From assembly GCA_030180135.1 (NCBI GenBank), contig CM058232.1, forward strand, positions 97,886,630 to 97,950,629: a stretch of DNA of 64,000 bases, given 5' to 3'. Shown in pieces: positions 46,867 to 57,507 of the stretch. The position numbers and the translations under genes were made by a program. Within the stretch, counting starts at the first letter, position 1, and every line of letters starts with the position of its first letter. The notes beneath the pieces are model-generated. The model had not been told where the DNA came from and did not search any database. It saw only the letters and a program-made list of their open reading frames with translations. This DNA comes from Orychophragmus violaceus. Taxonomy: Eukaryota > Streptophyta > Magnoliopsida > Brassicales > Brassicaceae.

Positions 46867-49800
46867 TTACATTTCAATGTTTCTAATGCCTACAGCTTCA
46901 GTCAGAAACTCGAGCTTAGGCCTTGGGAGTGGCTTTGTCAACGGATCAGCGACGTTATCATCTGTCTGAACTCGGCTGATCTTGACTTCCTTTCTATTAA
47001 TGATGTCACGTATCAAGTGAAATCTTCTTAGAACATGCTTGGATTTCTGGTGTGATCTTGGTTCCTTTGCCTGAGCTATAGCACCATTGTTGTCACAAAA
47101 CAGTGCCAGAGGCTCAGCCGCATCTGGTATCACACCTAGTTCAATAATGAACTTTCGTATCCAAACAGCTTCCTTCGCAGCTTCTGAGGCGGCGATATAT
47201 TCAGCTTCTGTAGTGGAATCTGCAACAGTGTCTTGCTTGGAGCTTCTCCAACTGATTGCACCGCCATTCAGACAAAAGATATAACCGGACTGTGACCGGA
47301 AATCATCTTGGTCTGTCTGGAAACTTGCGTCCGTGAATCCACTGACTTTAAGCACATCACTTCCACCGTACACTAAGAACTTATCCTTAGTATGTCTTAG
47401 ATACTTCAAGATATTCTTTACGGCAATCCAATGGTTTTCACCTGGATTTGACTGGTATCTACTCGTCATGCTCAATGCATAAGCAACATCAGGACGAGTA
47501 CAGATCATGGCATACATGACAGATCCTATTGCAGATGCATAAGGAATATTCTTCATGCGCTCAAGCTCAGCAGCCGTCGTAGGGCTCTGCTTCTTGCTTA
47601 GCGTTGTGCCATGTACCATTGGCGTGAAGCCCTTCTTGGAATCCTTCATGCTGAATCTTTGTAGGACTTTGTCAATGTATGAATCTTGACACAAGCCTAT
47701 CAGCCTTCTAGATCTATCCCGGTAGATCCTGATTCCAAGAACGTATGCGGCTTCACCCATGTCTTTCATGGAAAAACAACTTCCAAGCCAGTCCTTTACG
47801 GACTTCAGCATTGGAACGTCGTTTCCGAGAAGCAGTATGTCATCGACATACAGAATAAGAAATACAATCTTGCTCCCACTAGATTTCTTATACACGCATT
47901 GTTCTTCTTCGTTTCTGATGAAGTCAAATTGCTTGATCGCTTCATCAAAACGAAGATTCCAGCTCCTCGATGCTTGCTTCAATCCATAAATGGATTTATG
48001 AAGCTTGCATACTTTTCCAGCATTCCTTGGATCTATGTAACCGTCAGGTTGTGTCATATACACATCCTCTTCCAGAATACCATTCAGGAAGGCGGTTTTC
48101 ACGTCCATCTGCCAAATTTCATAATCATGAAAAGCTGCAGTTGCTAGTAGAATCCGAATAGATTTCATCATAGCCACTGGTGAATAGGTTTCATCGTAAT
48201 CCACACCGTGAACTTGTCTGAAACCTTTTGCCACCAACCTGGCTTTATAAATCTGGACATTTCCATCCACGTCAATCTTCTTCTTGAAGATCCATTTGCA
48301 CTCGATGGCTTTTACACCAGCGGGTAAGTCAACCAACGAAAACACTTGGTTGACCGACATGGAGTCCATTTCGGAATCAGTGGCCTTGCGCCACTTAGAG
48401 GAATCTGGGCCCATCATGGCTTGATTGAAGTTCGATGGTTCATCACCATCAATGATCAAAAGATCATGACAGTCAGTCACGAGGAATCCTTGATATCTCT
48501 CGGGTTCGTGACGGATCCTCCCGGATCTTCGAACTTCAGGTACTACAGGTTCAGGCTCTACAATTTCTTGTAGGTCCTCCTGCTGCTCTTCCTCATTAGG
48601 TTGAGCAGTATTCTGTTCATCTTGAATTTCTTCAAGCAGTACCTTACTCCCACTGTCTTTCTTAGAGAGAAACTCTCTCTCAAGAAAGTTACAATCCCGG
48701 GCAACAAAAATCTTGTTCTCGGAACGTAGATAGAAGTAATAAGCCTTGGTTTCCCGTGGATAACCAATGAAGTAGCATTTGTCAGATTTTGGTGTAAGCT
48801 TGTCTGAGATCAATCTCTTGACATAGGCTTCACAACCCCAAATTCTGAGATAAGACAGCACTGGAGCTTCTCCAGTCCATAATTCATACGGTGTCTTTGC
48901 TACTGCTTTCGATGGCGCTCTATTTAGAGTGAACACTGCTGTTAGCAGAGCATATCCCCAAAGAGATATTGGAAGGTCTGTGTGACTCATCATAGATCGA
49001 ACCATATCCAATAAGGTCCGATTTCTCCTTTCAGACACACCATTCCATTGAGGTGTTCCAGGAGGAGTGAGTTGGGATACAATCCCACACTCTCTCAGAT
49101 GATCACTGAATTCTTGGCTTAAGTATTGTCCTCCTCGGTCGGACCGAAGAGCCTTAATGCTTTTGCCAAGTTGGTTCTGTACTTCATTTTGGAATTCTCT
49201 GAACTTCTCAAAAGATTCAGACTTATGTTTCATTAAATAAACATATCCATACCTACTGAAATCATCAGTAAAGGTAATGAAGTACTGATAGTTTCCTCTT
49301 GCATTTGTGGACATTGGGCCACACACATCAGTGTGTATCAGGCCCAATAAGTCACTGGCCCTCTCGTTAGGTTTATTAAAGGGGGCCCGTGTCATTTTGC
49401 CCATCATGCAGGATTCGCATTTCTCACATGACTCAAAGTCAAATGAGCCAAGAAGTCCATTCGAATGGAGCCTCTTGATGCGTTTCTCGCTGATGTGCCC
49501 TAAACGACAATGCCATAGAAACGTTCGGTTCTCCTCATTAGGTTTGAACCGTTTGGTATTAATGTTATAAATTGGCGCGGATTGATCGAGTATGTAAAGC
49601 CCATTCATAAGAGGGGCAGAACCATAGAACAAATTGTTGCGATTGAAGGAACATAATTTATTCTTAACTGAAAAATCATAACCTTCCAAATCCAACAAAG
49701 AAATTGAAATAATATTTCTGCTTATAGCAGGTACAAAATAACAATTATTGAGTTCTAAAATCAATCCCGAAGGTAAAGACAACAAGTAAGTGCCTACAGC

Positions 49801-50844
49801 TAGTGCTGGAACTTTCGCTCCATTCCCAACTCGTAGCTCCACTTGTCCTTGCTTCAGCCTTCTACTGTTGCTGAGTGCCTGCATATTAGTACAAATATGA
49901 GCCCCACAACCAGTATCCATTACCCATGAGGTATTATCAGAAGTAGTTGTATTAACTTCTATAACAAAAATACCTGTTGAAGAAGTCTCAAAAGTCTTCT
50001 TCTTCAATTCCTTTAGACCTTCCTGGAATTTCTTACATTCTCTCCTCCAATGCCCTGGTTCTTTACAGAACCTGCATATGTCAGTTGGCCCAGCCTTGGA
50101 CTTGGGCTTGGGCTTTGGCGTGTCCTTGTCCGCGACTTGGACAGCCTTGGCCTTTCCCTTATCCTTAGCAGAGGATTTCTTAAACCCCTTGCCCTTCTGC
50201 ACCATAAGCACATTGGGGTCCTTGACGGTTTTCCTCAAATTGGGCTCCGCAGTCTTGAGCATTCCGTGAAGCTCAGGCAATGTCTTACTCAAGCCATGCA
50301 TGTTAAAGTTCAGAATGAACTGATCATAGCTTGCAGGTAATGACTGCAGAATGATGTCGCAGGCAAGTTCCTGGCTGATTGGGCAGTCGAGTTTCTGAAG
50401 ATGATCGAGATAACCCATCATCTTCAAGACATGAGGACTCACTGCCGCATTCGCAGCCAACTTGCAGTCCAAGAGGTTCTTAACTGTTTGAAACCTCTCA
50501 GTCCTAGCCTGCTCCTGAAAAAGCGATTTCAGGCTTGCCATTATCTCGATGGGTGACAATACACTCTCGAACTGTTTTTGCAGCTCCGGAGTCATTGTCA
50601 CCAACATCAGGCAATAGGCATCATTTTCATCTGACGAATGCTTTTCCCAAGAATTATGCAGAGTCCTGGCGGCATTGGTAGGAGGCCTCTCGGGGAGAGG
50701 ATCACGAAGGACATAATCCTTCTTCTCCTGCTTGAGGACTAGCCTCAAGTTCCTTGACCACGTCAGGAAGTTCGTTCCAGTCAGCTTCTCCTTTTCGAGA
50801 ACAGACCGGATCGAGAATGTGTTTTGTGTGCTCGTAGTAGTCAT
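46867..50844 (-). CDS. Copia B gag-pol polyprotein, 1325 residues
   Basis: This is one open frame on the minus strand starting MTTTSTQNTFSIRSVLEK. The order is as in Copia C. UBN2 gag spans residues about 15-220. The zinc knuckle CRFCKEPGHWRREC is near 255-268. Protease is MDTGCGAHIC (about 308). The integrase D, D and E lie in HTDVCGP (about 505), SDRGGQY and NGVSERRNR. RT YVDD is near 1000. RNase H has GFTDASF and STTEAEYIAASEA. All catalytic residues are visible and there is no frameshift. It is probably the autonomous source able to mobilise the related, defective Copia A. Confidence 0.95.
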   Translation of the reverse strand: MTTTSTQNTFSIRSVLEKEKLTGTNFLTWSRNLRLVLKQEKKDYVLRDPLPERPPTNAARTLHNSWEKHSSDENDAYCLMLVTMTPELQKQFESVLSPIEIMASLKSLFQEQARTERFQTVKNLLDCKLAANAAVSPHVLKMMGYLDHLQKLDCPISQELACDIILQSLPASYDQFILNFNMHGLSKTLPELHGMLKTAEPNLRKTVKDPNVLMVQKGKGFKKSSAKDKGKAKAVQVADKDTPKPKPKSKAGPTDICRFCKEPGHWRRECKKFQEGLKELKKKTFETSSTGIFVIEVNTTTSDNTSWVMDTGCGAHICTNMQALSNSRRLKQGQVELRVGNGAKVPALAVGTYLLSLPSGLILELNNCYFVPAISRNIISISLLDLEGYDFSVKNKLCSFNRNNLFYGSAPLMNGLYILDQSAPIYNINTKRFKPNEENRTFLWHCRLGHISEKRIKRLHSNGLLGSFDFESCEKCESCMMGKMTRAPFNKPNERASDLLGLIHTDVCGPMSTNARGNYQYFITFTDDFSRYGYVYLMKHKSESFEKFREFQNEVQNQLGKSIKALRSDRGGQYLSQEFSDHLRECGIVSQLTPPGTPQWNGVSERRNRTLLDMVRSMMSHTDLPISLWGYALLTAVFTLNRAPSKAVAKTPYELWTGEAPVLSYLRIWGCEAYVKRLISDKLTPKSDKCYFIGYPRETKAYYFYLRSENKIFVARDCNFLEREFLSKKDSGSKVLLEEIQDEQNTAQPNEEEQQEDLQEIVEPEPVVPEVRRSGRIRHEPERYQGFLVTDCHDLLIIDGDEPSNFNQAMMGPDSSKWRKATDSEMDSMSVNQVFSLVDLPAGVKAIECKWIFKKKIDVDGNVQIYKARLVAKGFRQVHGVDYDETYSPVAMMKSIRILLATAAFHDYEIWQMDVKTAFLNGILEEDVYMTQPDGYIDPRNAGKVCKLHKSIYGLKQASRSWNLRFDEAIKQFDFIRNEEEQCVYKKSSGSKIVFLILYVDDILLLGNDVPMLKSVKDWLGSCFSMKDMGEAAYVLGIRIYRDRSRRLIGLCQDSYIDKVLQRFSMKDSKKGFTPMVHGTTLSKKQSPTTAAELERMKNIPYASAIGSVMYAMICTRPDVAYALSMTSRYQSNPGENHWIAVKNILKYLRHTKDKFLVYGGSDVLKVSGFTDASFQTDQDDFRSQSGYIFCLNGGAISWRSSKQDTVADSTTEAEYIAASEAAKEAVWIRKFIIELGVIPDAAEPLALFCDNNGAIAQAKEPRSHQKSKHVLRRFHLIRDIINRKEVKISRVQTDDNVADPLTKPLPRPKLEFLTEAVGIRNIEM

Positions 50845-52477
50845 AGCTGAAATATATAGATAAAAAGGTTATTAGTTAAAATGTTCAATATGATTAATCT
50901 CGTATTATATTTAATATGATTAATCACGCATTATATTCAATAACATAAGTTACCCTCAATAGAATATAATGATTCCAAGATCCACATATAACTAAGATTA
51001 AAGTGGGCCACTGGCCGTCACCAAACCTTAGCTTATATCGGTAAGCCCTATATCGGCTAATTATATCCGTGATATAACTCTTGGTTGTGAATCTGGGCCC
51101 GAGGCCCAATCCACTCTGATGTCTCAAGGCCCGGGACTCCCGATGGCCCAGTCAAGAAAACCAGACTATACAGTCATGTAATCATTAATGTCTGGGACTC
51201 CCAATGACATTTATGAATCACAAACCGTCTTATCCACGCAAAAGCAGACACCCTCACACTGTAAGGCCATGAATACAATTGAATGGGCTTCGACAGCTGA
51301 CATAGAATGGACAAGACATCCAACGCTTGATATTATTTGAGGTTCGTAGGTTTATTTAAAAAATTCATTCCCAAAATAGAAGATTACTATTTCGGGAAAC
51401 TTTCCATTTTTGGAAACCTACTATTTTTGGAAACTTTCTAAAATTGGAAACTTTCTAAAAACGGAAACTTTCTAACTTTAGAAATTTCTTAAAATCCGAA
51501 TCATGCAAATCTAGAAACTTCTATAAAATAAGAAACTTTCTAATTTCAAAATATCGGAAACTTTAATTTAAAATCGATTTATATTCTTTATAAAATAAAT
51601 TTTAAATTATTCTGAAGAAAGACTCAAATAATTGGCCCAATTGTTTTAACTTCTTGGCCCGAGGCCCAAGAATTGGTCCATGTCCAAGACATGACCCAAT
51701 TGTCCAATTAAATGACATAACCGGTCTGGTTCATTAAAATTGGTCTAACCAAATTTTAATTACTACGATGACCACAATTGTCAACCGGTTATTTACTAAA
51801 CCGGATTTTCTCAATTTATTTGGTCCAACCAAATCAAATTAGAAAATCCTAGTTTAGGCACTAAATCCAATAATTCTTTCGACATTGGATTTCTTGTCCC
51901 GGTTTAACCAGACTTAATAAAATTATTAAATCTGTTTATTAAACCAGGACGAAATAAGTTTAATCAAAATTAAACCGAGCCTTAAACCAACCATGTCGAT
52001 CGATGAACCAACCGTGTCGATCGATCCATCAACCACATCGGTCGATGCTCTCAGCATCGATCCTGCATCGATCGTGCATCGATCCTGTATCGATCGATGC
52101 TCTCACGCATGCACTGAACCGAGCCAAAACCCTAACCGTGTCGATCGATGCACCAACCGCATCGGTCGATGCACCAACATCGAACCTGCATCGATCCTGC
52201 ATCGATCGATGCTTTCACGCGTTAACTGGTTTTGACGATAGACTGTATCGACCGATCCATGCGATCGTATCGATCGATCCATGCGATCGCAGTCGATACA
52301 GACCTCTTGAAATCGCATTCAACCAAATCATATAGCTTGGTTTCTGCAATTTTATGTGTGTTTAGGTTTCAATTCTTGTTGCTTAAGTGGTTTCTCTTAT
52401 CAGTAGTTGATTCAAAACACTTTTAAACAAGAAAACAATCCTAAACATGAATCTAAACAAGAAAAACCAGAACCTAT
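50845..52477 (-). other. Copia B leader
   Basis: This 1.6-kb leader is nearly identical to that of Copia A, including the palindrome array at 51990-52300. The short open frames there are repeat by-products. Confidence 0.8.
51990..52300. repeat. Palindrome array in the Copia B leader
   Basis: This TCGATCGA/TCGGTCGA array is homologous to 7350-7700 but shorter by some of the GATCCATGCGATCG units, so copy number varies within the family. Confidence 0.85.
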
Positions 52478-52490
52478 GGCTCTGATACCA
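52478..52490 (-). other. Primer binding site of Copia B
   Basis: TGGTATCAGAGCC on the minus strand, one base from the LTR. Confidence 0.92.
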
Positions 52491-52491
52491 C

Positions 52492-53162
52492 TGAAGGATT
52501 GTTTAGTTGATCCTGATTCAATTCTTAGATTCATATCAACCTAAACATGCGGATCTAGGTTCTTCTCAGAATAGAAACAAATGATGATCTCACCTTATAC
52601 CTGTTTGCAGCGGAAAGAGATGGTATGTCTGAGATCAGGGAAACACCGAGGGATGAATCCTCCAAAGGTTCACACACGCGATCACAGAAAACGGCTGCTA
52701 GACCACAAGGAACTCGGCGCAGAGAGAGAGAGAGTTTTCGGCTGGGGCTAGGGTTAATTGTTCAGAAACTCGAGTTTTACCTTATAAAACTTGTCCGATT
52801 CCGTTTGGGCCATTTGGCCCAAACACCAATTAACTTGACGGCATTCGCGCACTGTGTCGACCGATACACCTTGTGTATCGATCGACACACAGTGGCTAAA
52901 CCGTTTTATTCTCTCTAAGTACAGTAAATGCCTAGCACTTTTACCGTACTTCTGCCAAACCGTTCCTACACATTTTCCTGTTAGCTTAGGCGTGTGACCC
53001 ATATGGGATCATATAATAAAGGCAATAAGTCCAAGACTTATAGATCATGAGCGGACTCTAGCAAGCCATCATGACCCCCAGTATTATATGACTTATGTCT
53101 GATCATCGACATACTCTTACTTTCTAGAGACAGTACCGAGATTACTGGACACAATTCCAACA
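52492..53162 (-). repeat. 5' LTR of Copia B
   Basis: This is the partner of 45344-46014, next to the PBS. The palindrome pair is at 52857 and 52878. Confidence 0.95.
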
Positions 53163-54122
53163 CAAGGCTCTTCTTGTACTTTGTGATTCTCCTTGCATGG
53201 GTATAGGTCCTGAAGCTTCATCTCTGTCACACGAATCGCGGCGTGCTTTTGATGGGATGAGCTCTGTTCGGGTCATATTTTGAGGTCAATAATTTGGACC
53301 TCCAAGGCGTAGCTGGTTCCCTGTTGCAATGGTGGTTCGAGTCTGGAAGTCCTCTGTTCTTTATCTTCTCCGGCGAGTACTGTTTCTGGAAGTCAATCGG
53401 CGGAGTGAGCTGTTTCTACGTGGATATCCTCCGGTTCCGGCGACTCGCGATTCTCCGGTTCTACGGTGTGCATGACGTGCTCTCTGACGTCTTGATGGGT
53501 GTCCTTTCGTTGAGACGCGTGGCTTTTTCGCCCTTTCGAGACCGGAAATCTGATGCCGGCGGTGTGCGTGGTTGGAGCTCTTAGCTTCTGACGCGTGGCA
53601 TCCCCTCGTGACTCGTCCTTTTCGACTTGTCGTTTCTAATCATTTTCGGTTATCGTTTATGTAGGTTGGGCCGAGTCCATTTATTTTGGCTTAGGATGAT
53701 TGGGAGTCTAGCAGCCGGATTCCGAAATCCATTTCTGGATCATAGCGGTTTCCGAGAGGTCTGTGCTATTTTGTGCTCTTGTGGCTTCAATAGTGGAAGC
53801 AATATAATGAGACACTTGATGATAGCCACACCATGAAGTTATTCGTGCTATTTGAATAGCTCCCAATGCGTTCTTTGTCTGTGTGGATTCGTTTTCCTTT
53901 AGATCTGTCTCCCTCTTTTGGGCTTTTGTCTCCCTTTTTTGGGCTTTGTCTCCCTCGTTTGGGCTTTGTTTTCCTCGCTTGGGCTCCGGTATCGTTGTTT
54001 TGATATCCAGCTTTGTTTTTGGTTAAATCGTATCCGACCTCTGTATCCGAACGATGTATTTCATCTTCGTATAATGAATGGAATATCCTTTAGATGAAAA
54101 AAAAAAATAAGAATTAAGAAAA

Positions 54123-54381
54123 AGTAAAAACATTTTCAACCGTAGTAGTAGAGTCATCAGTCATTAACTACTCTCTCCAATGCGTTTCCTTTTTGAACCT
54201 CAACTCTCAATCCTCAACATCTTTCATTCAATACTCCGAACTCGTTTTTCCGTTCAATCACCTCACCGGTGAAGGCAGAAATTAGTAGCGGTATAGGCCA
54301 ATTTCTGCTCCGATCTGGCGGGTTTAGTGTTTTCTCCTCTGGGTTATTGAAGTTAATAGAAGATTCGATTTTGGGCCAAGA
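54123..54381 (+). promoter_or_regulatory. Remaining upstream region and 5' UTR of NIPA
   Basis: Only about 260 bp of non-TE sequence remains between the non-LTR element and the NIPA start codon. The first ~40 bp are duplicated at 21960-22004. It includes a pyrimidine-rich stretch typical of a plant 5' UTR. No clear TATA box was found. Confidence 0.5.
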
Positions 54382-56353
54382 ATGGGGGAATCCGGCGGCT
54401 GGCGAGATTCTTATAAAGGGATGTCCTCCGATAACATCAAGGGTTTAGTACTGGCCATTTCATCTAGTCTATTCATCGGAGCTAGTTTCATCGTTAAGAA
54501 GAAAGGGTTGAAGAAAGCCGCCACCACTGGCACTAGGGCAGGTATATCCAAATTAACCTCTGCAATGTGTTTACAAATTTTGTACTGGAATTATGTTCAA
54601 CTGGATAAGCAGCTTGTATCTTTAATAGATTGGGAACGAAACTTTTAAGAGAAGCTGTGATCTCTAATTCTTTTGAACTTATCAGTGTTATTCAATTAGC
54701 CATGAAAACGTTTATAAACAAATTAGTTCTGTGTGCTTGAACTTAACCACAATGTAGCGTGTACATGTTGTTTTATTAAGTGTTGTTTTTCATAGTTTTA
54801 ACTTAATCTGATACTTGTAGGCGTTGGTGGATACTCTTATCTATACGAGCCTCTATGGTGGATCGGCATGACAGCAAGTGAGTCTTGTTCCTTTGCTTAT
54901 GATATTGTTTTGTTGGTTAGTTTCTCATTGGTTTCTGCTTACTTCTAGTGTTACTTGGTGAGATTGCCAATTTTGCTGCTTATGCATTTGCACCGGCTAT
55001 ACTTGTCACTCCTCTAGGAGCACTCAGTATTATTATCAGGTAAGAGAATATACTCATGTCTGAGACTCTTCTATATGTGATTCAATTCAGTGTGTTTTGC
55101 TTTTTTTCTTATACACTCTCTGAAACTCAGTGCTGTCTTAGCTCATATCATATTACGGGAGAAACTACACATCTTTGGAATTCTTGGCTGTGTCTTATGT
55201 GTTGTTGGTTCCACGACAATTGTCTTACATGCCCCTCAAGAACAAGAAATTAATTCTGTGCTTGAAGTTTGGAATCTTGCAACAGAACCTGGTGCGTTGT
55301 GATGCTCTATTGTATGGGAGCATCTCATGATTATATTCTCCTTCCACTCAATTTTCTAACTTTAGTCTAGTTTGTTGCAGCATTCATGTGTTATGCGAGC
55401 CTGATTATTGGGGCAGCTGTATTTCTTATTATCCGCTTTGTGCCCCAATACGGGCAGACAAACGTAATGGTCTATATCGGTATTTGTTCGCTTGTGGGAT
55501 CATTATCGGTATGTTGTTTTTGATATTTTCAGTTTGTGCCTACTCTTTTGCTTTAAAAATAAAAACCTTGATCAACTCTTCTGAAAATGATATTTTCAAA
55601 CATGTGAACAGGTAATGAGCGTTAAAGCACTTGGAATAGCACTAAAGCTAACATTTTCCGGGACGAATCAGTTATTTTATCCTCAAACTTGGGTCTTCAC
55701 CTTGGTCGTACTTACCTGTGTGATAACCCAGATGAACTACTTAAACAAGGTAAGTATTAGTTCAAATGTTCTTCAGTAATTGGATGTCTTCCTTGGTTAC
55801 TAAAGTAACTGCGTTGTTTCGCTTTTCAATTGCAGGCTCTTGATACATTCAATACAGCTATAGTATCTCCTATATACTACGTAATGTTCACATCACTAAC
55901 TATATTGGCCAGTGTTATTATGTTTAAGGTAACCTTCCACCGCAAAATGTATATACCGTTGTATTGTTGCTTTGGGACATGAATCAAATCACTGCTTTGC
56001 GGTTTTAAACAGGACTGGGATAGGCAAAATGGTACTCAGATTGTCACAGAAATGTGTGGATTTGTTACAATACTTTCTGGCACTTTTCTTCTCCATAGAA
56101 CGAAGGACATGGTCGAGGGTGCGCTACTTTATTTCTATGAACAAAAAGATTGCCATCTGTTGCATAATATAATCTTTACCAAGTCTCTTAGCACTCTTGG
56201 AGTTTATGAGATTTTGGAACTGATCGTTATTGCTATGTTACTGCAGGTTCATCGGTAATATTACCATTACGTATAAGCAAGCATGCCAATGAGGATGGGT
56301 TTGAATCAGAAGGCATTCCACTTAGACGCCAAGAATCTCTCCGGTCACCTTAA
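54382..56353 (+). CDS. NIPA: NIPA-family magnesium transporter, nine exons, 346 residues
   Basis: Exons: 54382-54541, 54821-54877, 54949-55039, 55131-55291, 55381-55508, 55612-55749, 55836-55928, 56013-56118 and 56247-56353. All introns are GT-AG and phases agree (1041 nt including TAA). The protein begins MGESGGWRDSYKGMSSDN, followed by multiple membrane segments (for example LVLAISSSLFIGASF, ANFAAYAFAPAILVTPLGAL, VIMF). It ends in a hydrophilic RRQESLRSP tail. Text and length match plant NIPA (DUF803) proteins, which are membrane Mg2+ transporters of the drug/metabolite transporter fold. The paralogue number cannot be assigned. It appears intact although its 5' side is crowded by transposons. 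Confidence 0.93.
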
Positions 56354-57507
56354 AATCATTATTGATTTGATTGCTGGTCTTCTGCGATAGCCAGAGAGAC
56401 TCAACTTGTTTCGCTTGTCTCGATCATTGCTCTTCTGTCCTAACAAATACAGATGGTTCAAGAATATCGAGGTAAGTAAAAAAGAAGCAAAGAAGAACGA
56501 GATCTCGCATCAGATCTTCTTCTTGTCGGTAAATATGCTGTGAATTCATCAAACATACGGCATTAGCACACACCCTTTGTGACCTTTAAGATTTTATATA
56601 AAACAGAGATGGGTTTTGCTTAAATTGGTCTTACACAAGCATATAACTGAAAGACACAAGTGTTTCTGGTGATTGTTTTCAAACGCCTAACACCGCTATC
56701 ACCCGCAAAAGCTGCGTTTGCGGGTGGTAGCGGGTGTACCAGTCAACCCCTTCCCCTTAGTCCTATACTTTCTCCGTTGGTTGGTTTAAACCATTTGACA
56801 AAATGAAGATGGAGACTTTGAATAATATAAAACACATGGGTTAGTCAATTGTTGAAGCAAATAGTATATTGATGAGTTGGATTTATAACATTGATGATCA
56901 TAGACAGAGACAACGTTTTATGTTCTATCTTTCCTCAATCAATCACTCCGCTGGTAGATGAGATGTCAAATTGAAACTGCGTTATGTCACTTTCTTAACT
57001 CATTTTTATACATTTTCATAACTATACAACTGCATTCAATCTTTTAAAAATCTTGCAACTTTCACATTTATGTAAATGAAATCCGAATTGCAATTACAAA
57101 TGGAGGAATGCGTGTTCACCTATAGGGTTATAAAGTATAAACTACCTAAAATGGAAAATTACAGTCGACTGATTGAGAAATTAAAAATAGTGGAATATTA
57201 AAAGAATCCACCATAAATTAATTTTGTTACCAAAAATAAAAATGATAAACCAATATAATGACAGATTTTTTTTTTTTTCTGAATAAACCAAAATATTCCT
57301 CTGCAACACCAAAATTATCAGAAGAAAAAAAAAAAAGAGAAACTTGTTGTAGCAGTTGAACTAGAAAAGGAACAGAGGAAAAGAAAAACAGAGTAACGAA
57401 TCCAACATCACCAACAAAACACAAACTGTGTGTTTGATCTCATTGGTCCTCTCTTCATCTTCTTCTTTTTAATATTTCTTTAATTGGGATTTTCTTGATC
57501 CTAGAAA
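56354..57507. other. Intergenic region between NIPA and the next gene
   Basis: This holds the NIPA 3' UTR, a GC-rich hairpin (56691-56736), and AT-rich upstream sequence of the next gene with T/A homopolymers (57268-57280, 57325-57336). No other gene was seen. Confidence 0.6.
56691..56736. repeat. GC-rich inverted repeat with 7-nt loop
   Basis: The arms CACCGCTATCACCCGCAAA (56691-56709) and TTTGCGGGTGGTAGCGGGTG (56717-56736) pair with one mismatch and one bulge. It stands out in AT-rich DNA. It could be a tiny MITE or the fold-back of a transposon end. Confidence 0.7.

Larger units (their letters stand above)
45344..53162 (-). mobile_element. Copia B: apparently intact, young Ty1/Copia retrotransposon
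   Basis: The element is 7819 bp with two 671-bp LTRs and a perfect TSD CAAGG (45339-45343 and 53163-53167). PBS, leader, a full-length gag-pol frame and a polypurine tract are present. One LTR difference was seen (A 45531 / C 52679). It is the same family as Copia A and a sister of Copia C. Confidence 0.95.
44677..54112 (+). mobile_element. Short non-autonomous non-LTR element, split by Copia B
   Basis: Its two halves are 44677-45343 and 53163-54112 (about 1.6 kb together). The right end is an A-run of about 12 after TCCTTTAGATG, as in plant LINE/SINE-type 3' ends. TTAAGAAAAA occurs on both sides (44667-44676 and 54113-54122) as a TSD, confirmed by the unoccupied copy at 21959-21975. The left part starts near GAAGATGGATCCTC with a CT-rich, GC-rich leader. 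The right part has GGGCTTTGTCTCCCT repeats. No RT is encoded. It might be an internally deleted LINE or a Sadhu-like element. Confidence 0.6.

Noticed and set aside
55056..55302. Separate small genes within NIPA
   Set aside because: These frames are intron/exon read-through shadows of the spliced NIPA gene.
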